Shown here: one piece after another, positions 17,232 to 25,494 of the stretch
Layout of the letters: each line of letters opens with the position of its first letter
Numbering within the stretch: position 1 is the stretch's first letter
Assembly: GCA_937888435.1 (NCBI GenBank)
Contig: CALAQS010000330.1
Span: forward strand, 1-34,116
Source of the DNA: an uncultured Acidobacteriota bacterium
GTDB lineage: Bacteria; Acidobacteriota; Thermoanaerobaculia; UBA5066
Length of the DNA stretch: 34,116 nucleotides
Direction: 5' to 3'
Position numbers and translations under genes: made by a program
The notes under the pieces: generated by a model
Databases searched by the model: none
What the model saw: the letters and a program-made list of their open reading frames with translations, nothing else
Told to the model about the DNA's origin: nothing

Positions 17232-19579
17232 GCCCGCCTGAAGACCTCCTCTCGAAAATGGACGCGTACTGGCGCGCCGCGAACTACCTCTCCGTCGGCC
17301 AGATCTACCTCATGGACAACCCGCTCCTGAAGTCGCCGCTCGTCCTCGAGCACGTCAAGCCGCGACTCCTCGGGCACTGGGGCACGACGCCGGGCCTGAA
17401 CTTCGTCTACGTCCACCTCAACCGCGCGATCGTCGAGCGCGACCTCTCGGTGCTCTACGTGACGGGCCCCGGCCACGGTGGGCCGGGCATCGTCGCGAAC
17501 ACGTACCTCGAAGGCACGTACAGCGAGCTCTACCCGGCCGTTTCCGAGGACACCGCCGGACTGAAGCGCCTGTTCAAGCAGTTCTCGTTTCCCGGCGGCA
17601 TCCCGAGCCATGTCGCGCCCGAGACTCCGGGGTCGATCCACGAAGGCGGCGAGCTGGGCTATTCGCTGTCGCATGCGTTCGGGGCCGCGTTCGACAACCC
17701 GGATCTCGTCGTGGCCTGCGTCATCGGGGACGGCGAGGCCGAGACGGGCGCCCTCGCGACGAGCTGGCACTCGAACAAATTCCTGAATCCCGTCACCGAC
17801 GGGGCGGTGCTGCCCGTCCTTCACCTCAACGGCTACAAGATCGCGGGCCCGACCGTCCTCGCGCGTATTCCGCGCGGCGAGCTGAGCGACCTCCTGCGCG
17901 GATATGGCTGGGAGCCGCTCTTCGTGGAAGGCCACGAGCCGGCCGTCATGCACCGGTTGATGGCCGAGACGCTCGACCGCGCTCTGGACTCCATCCGGGA
18001 CATCCAGTCCCGCGCGCGCGCGAGCAGGAGCGCAGCGCGCCCGCGCTGGCCCATGCTCGTCCTCGCGACGCCGAAGGGCTGGACCGGCCCGAAGGTCGTG
18101 GACGGAAAGCCGGTCGAAGGGACGTGGCGGGCGCACCAGGTCCCGCTCGCACAGCTCGAGAATCCCGAGCATCTCAGGGCGCTCGAGGCGTGGATGAAGA
18201 GCTATCGGCCCCACGAGCTCTTCGACGGCGGCGGAAGGCTCGTGGCCGGCCTGCGCGCTCTCCCTCCGAAGGGCGCGCGGCGTATGAGCGCCAACCCGCA
18301 CGCGAACGGAGGCGCCCTCCTCGTCGACCTCGCCCTTCCCGACTTCCGGGCGTTCGCGGTGGACGTCCCGAGGCCGGGCGCGACGGACGCGGAGGCGACG
18401 CGCGTACAGGGCCGATTCCTCGAGGAGGTCCTCGCGCGAAATGCCCACGCGCGCAACTTCCGAATCTTTTCGCCCGACGAGACGACGTCGAACCGTTGGG
18501 ACTCCGTCTTCGACGTGACCGACCGCATGTCGGTCGCGGAGCTCCTGCCGACCGACGATCACGTCGGGCCGGACGGACGAGTCCTCGAGATGCTCTCCGA
18601 ACATCAGTGCGAAGGCTGGCTCGAGGGCTACCTCCTGACGGGCCGCCACGGATTCTTCTCCTGCTACGAGGCGTTCATCCACATCGTCGACTCGATGTTC
18701 AACCAGCACGCGAAATGGCTGAAGACGTCGCGGCAGGTGGCGTGGCGCAAACCCATCGCCTCGCTCAACATCCTGCTGTCGTCGCACGTCTGGCGGCAGG
18801 ACCACAACGGCTTCTCCCACCAGGATCCCGGCTTCCTCGACCACGTCGTGAACAAGAAAGCCGAGATCGTCCGCATCTACCTCCCGCCGGACGCGAACAC
18901 GCTCCTCTCGGTGACCGACCACTGCCTGAGGAGCCGCCACTACGTGAACGTGATCGTCGCGGGCAAGCAGCCCGAGCCCCAGTGGCTCGACGCCGCGGCC
19001 GCGTGCCGGCACGCGGCCGCGGGCATCGGCGTCTGGGAGTGGGCGAGCCACGACGGCGGCCGCGACCCCGACGTCGTCATGGCCTGTGCGGGCGACGTCC
19101 CGACGCTCGAGACCCTCGCGGCCGTGTCGATCCTCCGGAAGGAGGTTCCGGATCTGAGGATCCGCGTCGTGAACGTCCTCGACCTCATGCGCCTCCAGCC
19201 CGCGAGCGAACACCCGCACGGGCTTTCGGACGAAGAATTCGACGCGCTCTTTACGACGGACAGGCAGGTCCTCTTCGCGTTCCACGGCTACCCGACGCTC
19301 ATTCACCGGCTCACCTATCGGCGCACCAACCACGACAACATGCACGTGCGCGGCTACAAGGAGGAGGGCACCACGACGACGCCCTTCGACATGTGCGTCC
19401 TTAACGACCTCGACCGGTTCCGGCTCGCGATGGACGTCATCGACCGCGTCCCGGGTCTAATCGAGAGAGCGGCCGGGGTGCGCGAGCGCCTCGTCGCGAA
19501 GCGCGAGGAGCACCGCCAATGGGTGCGCGGGACCGGCGAGGATCTGCCCGAGGTGAGGGAGTGGCGCTGGGAGGCGTGA
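17228..19579 (+). CDS. xfp: Xylulose-5-phosphate/fructose-6-phosphate phosphoketolase
   Basis: Canonical phosphoketolase sequence ([77 protein letters not shown]); start overlaps the ackA stop. Confidence 0.96.
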   Translation: MSPPEDLLSKMDAYWRAANYLSVGQIYLMDNPLLKSPLVLEHVKPRLLGHWGTTPGLNFVYVHLNRAIVERDLSVLYVTGPGHGGPGIVANTYLEGTYSELYPAVSEDTAGLKRLFKQFSFPGGIPSHVAPETPGSIHEGGELGYSLSHAFGAAFDNPDLVVACVIGDGEAETGALATSWHSNKFLNPVTDGAVLPVLHLNGYKIAGPTVLARIPRGELSDLLRGYGWEPLFVEGHEPAVMHRLMAETLDRALDSIRDIQSRARASRSAARPRWPMLVLATPKGWTGPKVVDGKPVEGTWRAHQVPLAQLENPEHLRALEAWMKSYRPHELFDGGGRLVAGLRALPPKGARRMSANPHANGGALLVDLALPDFRAFAVDVPRPGATDAEATRVQGRFLEEVLARNAHARNFRIFSPDETTSNRWDSVFDVTDRMSVAELLPTDDHVGPDGRVLEMLSEHQCEGWLEGYLLTGRHGFFSCYEAFIHIVDSMFNQHAKWLKTSRQVAWRKPIASLNILLSSHVWRQDHNGFSHQDPGFLDHVVNKKAEIVRIYLPPDANTLLSVTDHCLRSRHYVNVIVAGKQPEPQWLDAAAACRHAAAGIGVWEWASHDGGRDPDVVMACAGDVPTLETLAAVSILRKEVPDLRIRVVNVLDLMRLQPASEHPHGLSDEEFDALFTTDRQVLFAFHGYPTLIHRLTYRRTNHDNMHVRGYKEEGTTTTPFDMCVLNDLDRFRLAMDVIDRVPGLIERAAGVRERLVAKREEHRQWVRGTGEDLPEVREWRWEA

Positions 19580-19607
19580 ACGAGACGCCCGTCGACCCCC
19601 CGGTCGG

Positions 19608-20564
19608 TCATTCTTGAAAGAGTGTCTCCTGCGACGGGGCCCACTCGATCGTGGCGACTTCGTTGGAGACGAGCGTGCCCGCCTCGCCGCCGAGAATGCG
19701 CGGGATGTCCTCGAGGGCCCCGATGGCGGCCATCCTCCCGGTTCGCTCGGCGAAATCCCTCGCCGCTTCCACCTTCGGCCCCATCGAGCCGGCGGCGAAA
19801 TCGAAGCGTGAGAGCGCGGCGGGCGAGGCCCGGCGCACGGCGCGTGCGTCGCGCGTACCCCAGCCGACGAGGACGGCCGGGACGTCGGTCGCCATGATGA
19901 AAAAATCGGCCTCGAGCTGCTGCGCGAGGAGCGACGCCACGCGGTCCTTGTCGATGACGGCCTCGACGCCGTGGAGCTTTCCGTCCTCGCCGTAGACGGT
20001 CGGAATCCCGCCCCCTCCCCCGCAGATCACGATCGTACCTTTTTCGAGAAGCCACTTCAGGGGACGGATCTCGAAGATTCGCTTCGGCTGGGGCGACGCG
20101 ACGACGCGCCGCCAACCGTCTCCGTCGCGCGCCACCGACCAGCCGCGTTCTTTCGCGACCCGACGGGCTTCCTCCTCCTGGTAGACGGGACCGATGGGCT
20201 TGTCGGGCTTCGCGAACGCGGGGTCGGCGGGATCGACCTCCACCATCGTCAGGAGCGTCGCGAAAGGGACCTCGAACGGCAGGAGGTTCCCGAGCTCCTG
20301 CTCGATCATGTAGCCGATCATTCCCTCGGTCTGGGCGCCGAGGACGTCGAGCGGGAAGTGCGCGGCATCGAGTCCGGCTTCGGCCTGCAGGGCGAGAAGC
20401 CCCACCTGCGGGCCGTTCCCGTGCGAGATGACGAGCTCGTGGTCCCGCGCGACCGGGGCGAGCGCCTCGGCGGCCCGGCGCACGTTGGCGCGCTGCCGCT
20501 CTGCCGTCATCGGCTCGCCCCGCCGGAGCAGGGCGTTCCCCCCGAGGGCGACGACGACGCGCAT
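19608..20564 (-). CDS. arcC: Carbamate kinase
   Basis: [65 protein letters not shown]. Confidence 0.94.
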   Translation of the reverse strand: MRVVVALGGNALLRRGEPMTAERQRANVRRAAEALAPVARDHELVISHGNGPQVGLLALQAEAGLDAAHFPLDVLGAQTEGMIGYMIEQELGNLLPFEVPFATLLTMVEVDPADPAFAKPDKPIGPVYQEEEARRVAKERGWSVARDGDGWRRVVASPQPKRIFEIRPLKWLLEKGTIVICGGGGGIPTVYGEDGKLHGVEAVIDKDRVASLLAQQLEADFFIMATDVPAVLVGWGTRDARAVRRASPAALSRFDFAAGSMGPKVEAARDFAERTGRMAAIGALEDIPRILGGEAGTLVSNEVATIEWAPSQETLFQE

Positions 20565-20597
20565 GCGCTCCAGCCCGGACTCCCGCGCCTTCGGGTC

Positions 20598-22400
20598 CTA
20601 CGCTCCGACTCCCTCGTACATCCCGTCGATCAGGTGCTTGAAATGCTGGTCCACGATGCGGCGCTTCACCTTGAGCGTCGGCGTGAGCTCGCCGCTCTCG
20701 ATCGTGAGGTCGCGCGGCAGGATCGCGAAGCGGTTGATGAGCATCTCGTGGGGCTTGCCCATGTTCCACTCGTCGATCGCGCTCTGGAAGATCGCGACGA
20801 CCCGCGGCTCCTTCACGAGGACTTCCAGGGAAAGGCTGCCGAGGCCGTTCTCCTTCGCCCAGCTCGCGAGCTTCTCGAAGTTCGGTACGAAGAGGCACGA
20901 CAGGAATTTCCGGCGGTCGCCGATGAGGACCGGGAGCGAGACGAAGGCGTGGCTCTTGAGGAACCCCTCTATTGGCGCCGGGGCGACGTTCTTGCCGTTC
21001 GAGTTGACGAGGATCTCCTTCTTGCGGTCCGTGATCATGAGGAAGCCGTCCTCGTCGATCCGGCCGATGTCTCCCGTGTGGAACCAGCCGTCCGCGTCGA
21101 TCGCCTCGGCGGTCTCCTTCGGCTTGTTGAAATAGCCCTTCATGACGTGCGGCCCTCGCGTCAGGATCTCTCCGTCCGGCGCGATGCGGCATTCGACGCC
21201 GGGCACGATCTTCCCCACCGTGCCGAGCCGCCACGCGGACGGGCAGGCGAGGGCGATGACCGGGCTCGTCTCCGTGAGGCCGTAGCCCTCGTAAATCTCG
21301 ACGCCGACCGCCCAGAAGAACTCCGCCAGCTCTCTCGCGAGCGGCGCCCCGCCGGAGATCGCGAACTGAAACCTCGAGCCGAGCGCCGCTCGCACCTTGC
21401 GGTACACGAGCCGCTCGTAGATGAAGTGCTCGAGCGCGAGCACAAATCCCGGCGTCTTCCTCTCCACGCGCAGCTGGGTGACCTTCTTTCCAGCCTCGAT
21501 CGCCTTTTCGAAGAGCTTTCGCTTGGCGGGCGAGGACTTCGAGAGGGTTTCCTGCACGCGTCCGTAGATCTTCTCGTAGACGCGAGGGACCGCGCCGAAG
21601 AGGTGCGGGTTCACCTCGGAGAGGTTGTCGCGCAGCTTGTCGATCGACTCCGCGTACGCGATCGTGGCGGACCGGTGGTAGTAGGCGTATTCGATGGTTC
21701 GTTCGAAGACGTGCGAGAGGGGCAGGAACGAGAGGGTGACCGTGGAGGAGTCGAAGGGGACGATGGAGCAGGCCGCGACGACGTTCGAGACGAAGTTGCT
21801 CTGCATGAGCATCGCGCCCTTCGGCTCGCCCGTCGTTCCGGACGTGTAGATGAGGGTCGCGAGGTCGGAGGGCTGGCGCGCGTCCGCGCGTTTCTCGAAC
21901 GCGGACGGGTCGGCCGCGTACGCGGCGCGGCCCTTCTCGACGACGCTGGCGTAAGGAGTCGTGCCGGGCAGCGACGAGGCTTCGAAGACGATCACGTGCT
22001 TCAGCGTCTGCTTCACCTCGGGAGACGCCTGTTGCGCGGCGAGCATCTTTCCCGCCTGGTCGGGCGTCGACGCGAACGCCACGGTCGTTCCGGAGTCCTT
22101 GAGGAGGTACGCCGCCTGATCGGCGACCATCGTGGGGAAGATCGGCACGAGCACGGCGCCATAGCACTGGCAGGCGAAGTCCACGATCGACCACTCGGGC
22201 CGGTTCTCCGAGAGAAGCGCCACCCTGCCGCCCTGCTTCACGCCGAGGCCTTCGAGCGCCGACGAAAGCGCCTTGACCCGGTCCATGAACTCGGCCGTAC
22301 TGATGGGAATCCATTTCCCGCCCTGCTTGGAAAGGAGCAGATCGGGTTTCGGCGTGTCCGCGAGATTCCGGAAAATGTCGACGAGCGTCCGTGGCGTCAT
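20598..22400 (-). CDS. fadD: Long-chain fatty acid-CoA ligase (AMP-binding)
   Basis: LIYTSGTTGEPKGAML, ISGGAPLARELAEFF, EGYGLTETSPVIA, GWFHTGDIGRIDEDGFLMITDRKKEILV. Confidence 0.95.
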   Translation of the reverse strand: MTPRTLVDIFRNLADTPKPDLLLSKQGGKWIPISTAEFMDRVKALSSALEGLGVKQGGRVALLSENRPEWSIVDFACQCYGAVLVPIFPTMVADQAAYLLKDSGTTVAFASTPDQAGKMLAAQQASPEVKQTLKHVIVFEASSLPGTTPYASVVEKGRAAYAADPSAFEKRADARQPSDLATLIYTSGTTGEPKGAMLMQSNFVSNVVAACSIVPFDSSTVTLSFLPLSHVFERTIEYAYYHRSATIAYAESIDKLRDNLSEVNPHLFGAVPRVYEKIYGRVQETLSKSSPAKRKLFEKAIEAGKKVTQLRVERKTPGFVLALEHFIYERLVYRKVRAALGSRFQFAISGGAPLARELAEFFWAVGVEIYEGYGLTETSPVIALACPSAWRLGTVGKIVPGVECRIAPDGEILTRGPHVMKGYFNKPKETAEAIDADGWFHTGDIGRIDEDGFLMITDRKKEILVNSNGKNVAPAPIEGFLKSHAFVSLPVLIGDRRKFLSCLFVPNFEKLASWAKENGLGSLSLEVLVKEPRVVAIFQSAIDEWNMGKPHEMLINRFAILPRDLTIESGELTPTLKVKRRIVDQHFKHLIDGMYEGVGA

Positions 22401-22454
22401 GGAGCGGCCTCCCGGCGTTCTGTGCGCAAACCGAACGGATTATAGTGGGAGCCC

Positions 22455-22970
22455 GTGGCGTTGGCGCTCACACTTTTATCCGTTTTCACGCTCGTGGGGC
22501 TCGTCTTGTCGGCGGCGTCCGGTTGGGCCCTCTCGCACGCGCTCGGCGGATCGGTCACCGCCGCGCGTCACATCGCCGTCGCGATTCCCACGGTGCTCTT
22601 CTCCCTCTTCACGCAGTCGATGGTCCTCTTTTTCTTCATCGGCACGGGAAAGCTCCTCAAGGAGGCCGCGTCGAAGCGCCCGGACGCGGCCGGGCGCGAC
22701 TTCATCCTGGCCCGCGTGCGCGGCTTCAAGCTGAGGACTTCGGCCCTCTGCACCTTCGCTCCGCTGTCCGCTTTAGCCACCGGCCTCCTCGGCGTGACCG
22801 CGCACACCGGCAAGACGCCTGTCTCTCTGCACCTCGTCGCCGCGGCCCTCTGCGTGCTCCTGCACGTCGTTGCCTTCGGCCGCGAGGTCGTGGCAATGGC
22901 GGAAACGAACCAGCTCATGGACGAAGCCGCCACGGCCCTCCCGCCGGGGCCCGAGGCCGCGGCACCGTGA
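22455..22970 (+). CDS. Hypothetical membrane protein
   Basis: Several hydrophobic segments; GTG start; overlaps the start of the next CDS (GTGA). Confidence 0.65.
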   Translation: MALALTLLSVFTLVGLVLSAASGWALSHALGGSVTAARHIAVAIPTVLFSLFTQSMVLFFFIGTGKLLKEAASKRPDAAGRDFILARVRGFKLRTSALCTFAPLSALATGLLGVTAHTGKTPVSLHLVAAALCVLLHVVAFGREVVAMAETNQLMDEAATALPPGPEAAAP

Positions 22971-23770
22971 GCGACGCGAGGAACGCCGCGAAGGTCGCAC
23001 TCGTCACAGGCGGGGCGAAGCGGCTCGGCTTCGAGTTCGCGAAAGCCCTGGCGAAGAACGGGTATTCGATCGCCCTTTCCTATAGAAGCGATGCCGAAGA
23101 AGCGGGTCGCGCAGTAGATTTTCTTAGAAAGGAAGAGGGGGCCCGCGCACAGGCGTTCCGTGCCGACTTCTCCGCCGACGACGCGCCCGATTCACTATTC
23201 AAAGAAATCTTCTCTTCCTCCCTTTTCTCCTCTTCCTCATCTTCACCTTCGTCCGCGCCCCCGTCTTCTTCCCCCGCGCCCCGCCTCGACGCCCTCGTCC
23301 ACGCGGCGTCGCCGTGGATCCCGAAGCCGTTCTCTTCCGTGTCTCTTGCCGACTGGGAGGCGATCTTTCGCGCCGGCCCCCGCGCGGCGTTCTTCCTCGC
23401 GCAGGCGGCGGCGCCGGCGCTGGCGCGCTCCTCCGGGTCGATCCTCTTCATTTCCGACATCGCCGCGACGCAGGCCTGGCCCTCGCACGTCCCGCATGCG
23501 GTCGCGAAAGCCGCGATCAACGCTCTCGTGCGCAACCTCGCCGTCGCGCTCGGTCCGGGGGTGCGGGTGAACGCGATCGCGCCGGGAGTCGTCATGCCGC
23601 CCGCGGACATGAGCGCGGAGGCCGTCGCCGCCCTCGTCGCCAGGACGCCCCTCGCACGCAAAGTCGACGTCGCGGACCTCACCGCGATGGCCATCGCCGT
23701 GCTCGAAAACCGCTCGATGACCGGTCAGATCGTCACCGTGGACGCGGGGAAATCCGTCAGCTCAGAGTGA
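22967..23770 (+). CDS. SDR-family oxidoreductase (pteridine-reductase-like) with Ser-rich insertion
   Basis: VALVTGGAKRLGFEFAKALAKNG, INALVRNLAVALGPGVRVNAIAPG, GQIVTVDAG; GTG start. Insertion FKEIFSSSLFSSSSSSPSSAPPSSSPA sits before RLDALVHAAS. Confidence 0.88.
   Translation: MSDARNAAKVALVTGGAKRLGFEFAKALAKNGYSIALSYRSDAEEAGRAVDFLRKEEGARAQAFRADFSADDAPDSLFKEIFSSSLFSSSSSSPSSAPPSSSPAPRLDALVHAASPWIPKPFSSVSLADWEAIFRAGPRAAFFLAQAAAPALARSSGSILFISDIAATQAWPSHVPHAVAKAAINALVRNLAVALGPGVRVNAIAPGVVMPPADMSAEAVAALVARTPLARKVDVADLTAMAIAVLENRSMTGQIVTVDAGKSVSSE
23116..23132 (-). repeat. AT-rich motif copy, CCTTTCTAAGAAAATCT on minus
   Basis: Near-consensus, inside the SDR CDS. Confidence 0.55.
23187..23240 (+). 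repeat. AT-rich motif copy CCCGATTCACTATTCAAAGAAATCTTC followed by TC-rich tract
   Basis: Shares CCGATTC...TTCAAAGAAATCTTCTC with the 2847-2880 copy; encodes the start of the Ser-rich insertion in the SDR. Confidence 0.75.
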
Positions 23771-23779
23771 TCACGACGA

Positions 23780-23816
23780 CCTGACGAGCGTCGTTCAATT
23801 GACGAGGAGCGTCAGG
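23780..23816. terminator. Imperfect inverted repeat between convergent genes (possible bidirectional terminator)
   Basis: CCTGACG...CAATTG...CGTCAGG spanning the 41-bp convergent gap. Confidence 0.4.
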
Positions 23817-24408
23817 GGCCTGGCGCCGCCTCGAACTCCCCTGCCTCCTGGGCGAGCTTTCGCGCGAACAGGGTCGCGAAGGCGACGCGGTCGGCCGCGA
23901 GGCGCCTGCCGGCCGGGGTCGCGAAGCGGGCCGACTCCATCTTCTCCACGATCTCCTGCGCCATCTCGGCGAGCGTCATGCGCTCGCGCGCGCCGGCGGC
24001 GAGAAGCTGCGTGACTCCGTATGCGCCGACGGATTCGAGGAGCATCGCGTCGTGGACGATCCTCTCCTCGGGGCTCTGCGGGTCGGCCTCGTAGCGGTCG
24101 AGGGAGGAGACGAGGATTCGGATTTCTTCGAAGGGAATCCGGAGGGAGCGCAGGAGCAGATCCTCTCGGCTGTCCGGCGAGATGCGGCGCGCAGCAGGAA
24201 GCCCCGCGAACGCGGTGATGAGAAAGAGCCGGTCCTCGTCGACCTCCTCCGCGCAGCCAGGGCGACGCACACCTTCTAAGAGATTCTTCGCGATCTTCAG
24301 CCGGCGCTCGACGAACCCGAAGTTCGTCATCCCGTCAAGGGAGACCGAAAGCGGCCTCACGAAGTCGAGGATGCGCTCGCGGGCCGCGGCGCCAAGGTTG
24401 GGCGTCAC
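23812..24408 (-). CDS. HD-hydrolase-like protein lacking a clear N-terminal H...HD metal motif
   Basis: EERIVHDAMLLESVGAYGVTQLL resembles the C-terminal 'EAKIVQDADRLDAIGA' region of YedJ-type HD proteins; no clear HD dyad upstream. Confidence 0.5.
   Translation of the reverse strand: MTPNLGAAARERILDFVRPLSVSLDGMTNFGFVERRLKIAKNLLEGVRRPGCAEEVDEDRLFLITAFAGLPAARRISPDSREDLLLRSLRIPFEEIRILVSSLDRYEADPQSPEERIVHDAMLLESVGAYGVTQLLAAGARERMTLAEMAQEIVEKMESARFATPAGRRLAADRVAFATLFARKLAQEAGEFEAAPGP
24272..24290 (+). repeat. AT-rich motif copy CCTTCTAAGAGATTCTTCG
   Basis: Exact core, in the HD-like CDS. Confidence 0.7.
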
Positions 24409-24443
24409 CTTTCGATGATAGGTCTCGACGGCATAATCGGGAC

Positions 24444-25424
24444 ATGAAGCCTCAGCCTCTGGTCCTCCTCACCGTCGCCGCTCTCGCCCTCGTCTCCTGC
24501 GGCGGGGGCGAAGCACCCCCCCGGCCCGCCCGCTTCAGCGTCGCACTCCTGACGCCCGGGCCCATCTCGGACGCCGGCTGGAACGCGGGCGCTTACGACG
24601 GTCTCAAGGCGATCGAGAAGGAGCTGGGCGCGTCCATCTCGCACGTGCAGGTGAAGTCGCCCTCGGAATTCGAGGAGCAGTTTCGCGCCTACGCGGCGAA
24701 GGACACGCGGCTCGTGTTCGGCCACGGCTTCGAGTTCCAGGACGCCGCGGCGCGCGTGGCGAAGGAGTATCCGAAGACGATCTTCGTGACGACCTCCGGT
24801 TCGCGGACGGGGCCGAACCTCGCGCCCATCGTCTTCGAGCTGGAGCAGGCGGCGTATTTGTGCGGCCTCGTGGCGGGCCGAATGACGAAGACCGGCAAGG
24901 CGGGCATGGTCGGCGGCGTGGAGCTCCCGTCGATCAAGTCCACCTTCCTCGCTTACGAGGCGGGCTTTTTGGCGGGACATCCGGGCGGAACCGCGCAGCC
25001 CGTATTCACGGGGTCGTTCGAGGACGTCGCGGGTGCGAAGGCGGCGGCGCTCGCGCTCGCGGACCAGGGCTGTGACTCCCTCTTCCAGAACGCGGACGCC
25101 GCGGCGCTCGGCGTCTTCAAGGGCGCCGAGGAACGCGCGATCTGGGCGTTCGGCACGAACAAGGACCAGAATGCGCTCTCGCCGGCCGTCCTTGCATCGG
25201 CCGTCATCGACATGCCGCGCGCCTTCGTCGAGACCGCGCGCCGCGTGAAGGACGGAACGTTCGACGGCCAGCCGCTGCGCTACGGCCTTTCGAGCGGCGT
25301 GATCTCGTTCGTGTGGAACCCGGCCGCGCTCCCGCGCGTACCCTCCGCGGTCGTCGAGGAGGCGAAGACGGCGGAAGAGAAGATCAAGGCAGGGACGCTC
25401 GTCGTCCCTCGGGGGAATTTCTGA
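24444..25424 (+). CDS. BMP family (nucleoside-binding) ABC transporter substrate-binding lipoprotein
   Basis: Lipobox LALVSCGGG; LLTPGPISDAGWNAGAYDGLKAIE, YPKTIFVTTSG, AAYLCGLVAGRMTKTGKAGMVGG. Confidence 0.92.
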   Translation: MKPQPLVLLTVAALALVSCGGGEAPPRPARFSVALLTPGPISDAGWNAGAYDGLKAIEKELGASISHVQVKSPSEFEEQFRAYAAKDTRLVFGHGFEFQDAAARVAKEYPKTIFVTTSGSRTGPNLAPIVFELEQAAYLCGLVAGRMTKTGKAGMVGGVELPSIKSTFLAYEAGFLAGHPGGTAQPVFTGSFEDVAGAKAAALALADQGCDSLFQNADAAALGVFKGAEERAIWAFGTNKDQNALSPAVLASAVIDMPRAFVETARRVKDGTFDGQPLRYGLSSGVISFVWNPAALPRVPSAVVEEAKTAEEKIKAGTLVVPRGNF

Positions 25425-25459
25425 CGAAAGAAGAGAGGGGAAAGAGAAAGATCTCTGCA

Positions 25460-25476
25460 GCGGCGCTTCGCGCCGC
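25460..25476. repeat. GC palindrome GCGGCGC-TTC-GCGCCGC
   Basis: Perfect 7-bp arms in the BMP/ATPase intergenic gap. Confidence 0.9.
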
Positions 25477-25494
25477 CGATTCTTCGAAGGGTGT

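Noticed and set aside
19608-20564. Arginine deiminase (ADI) operon
   Set aside because: Only carbamate kinase is present; no arcA or arcB nearby.
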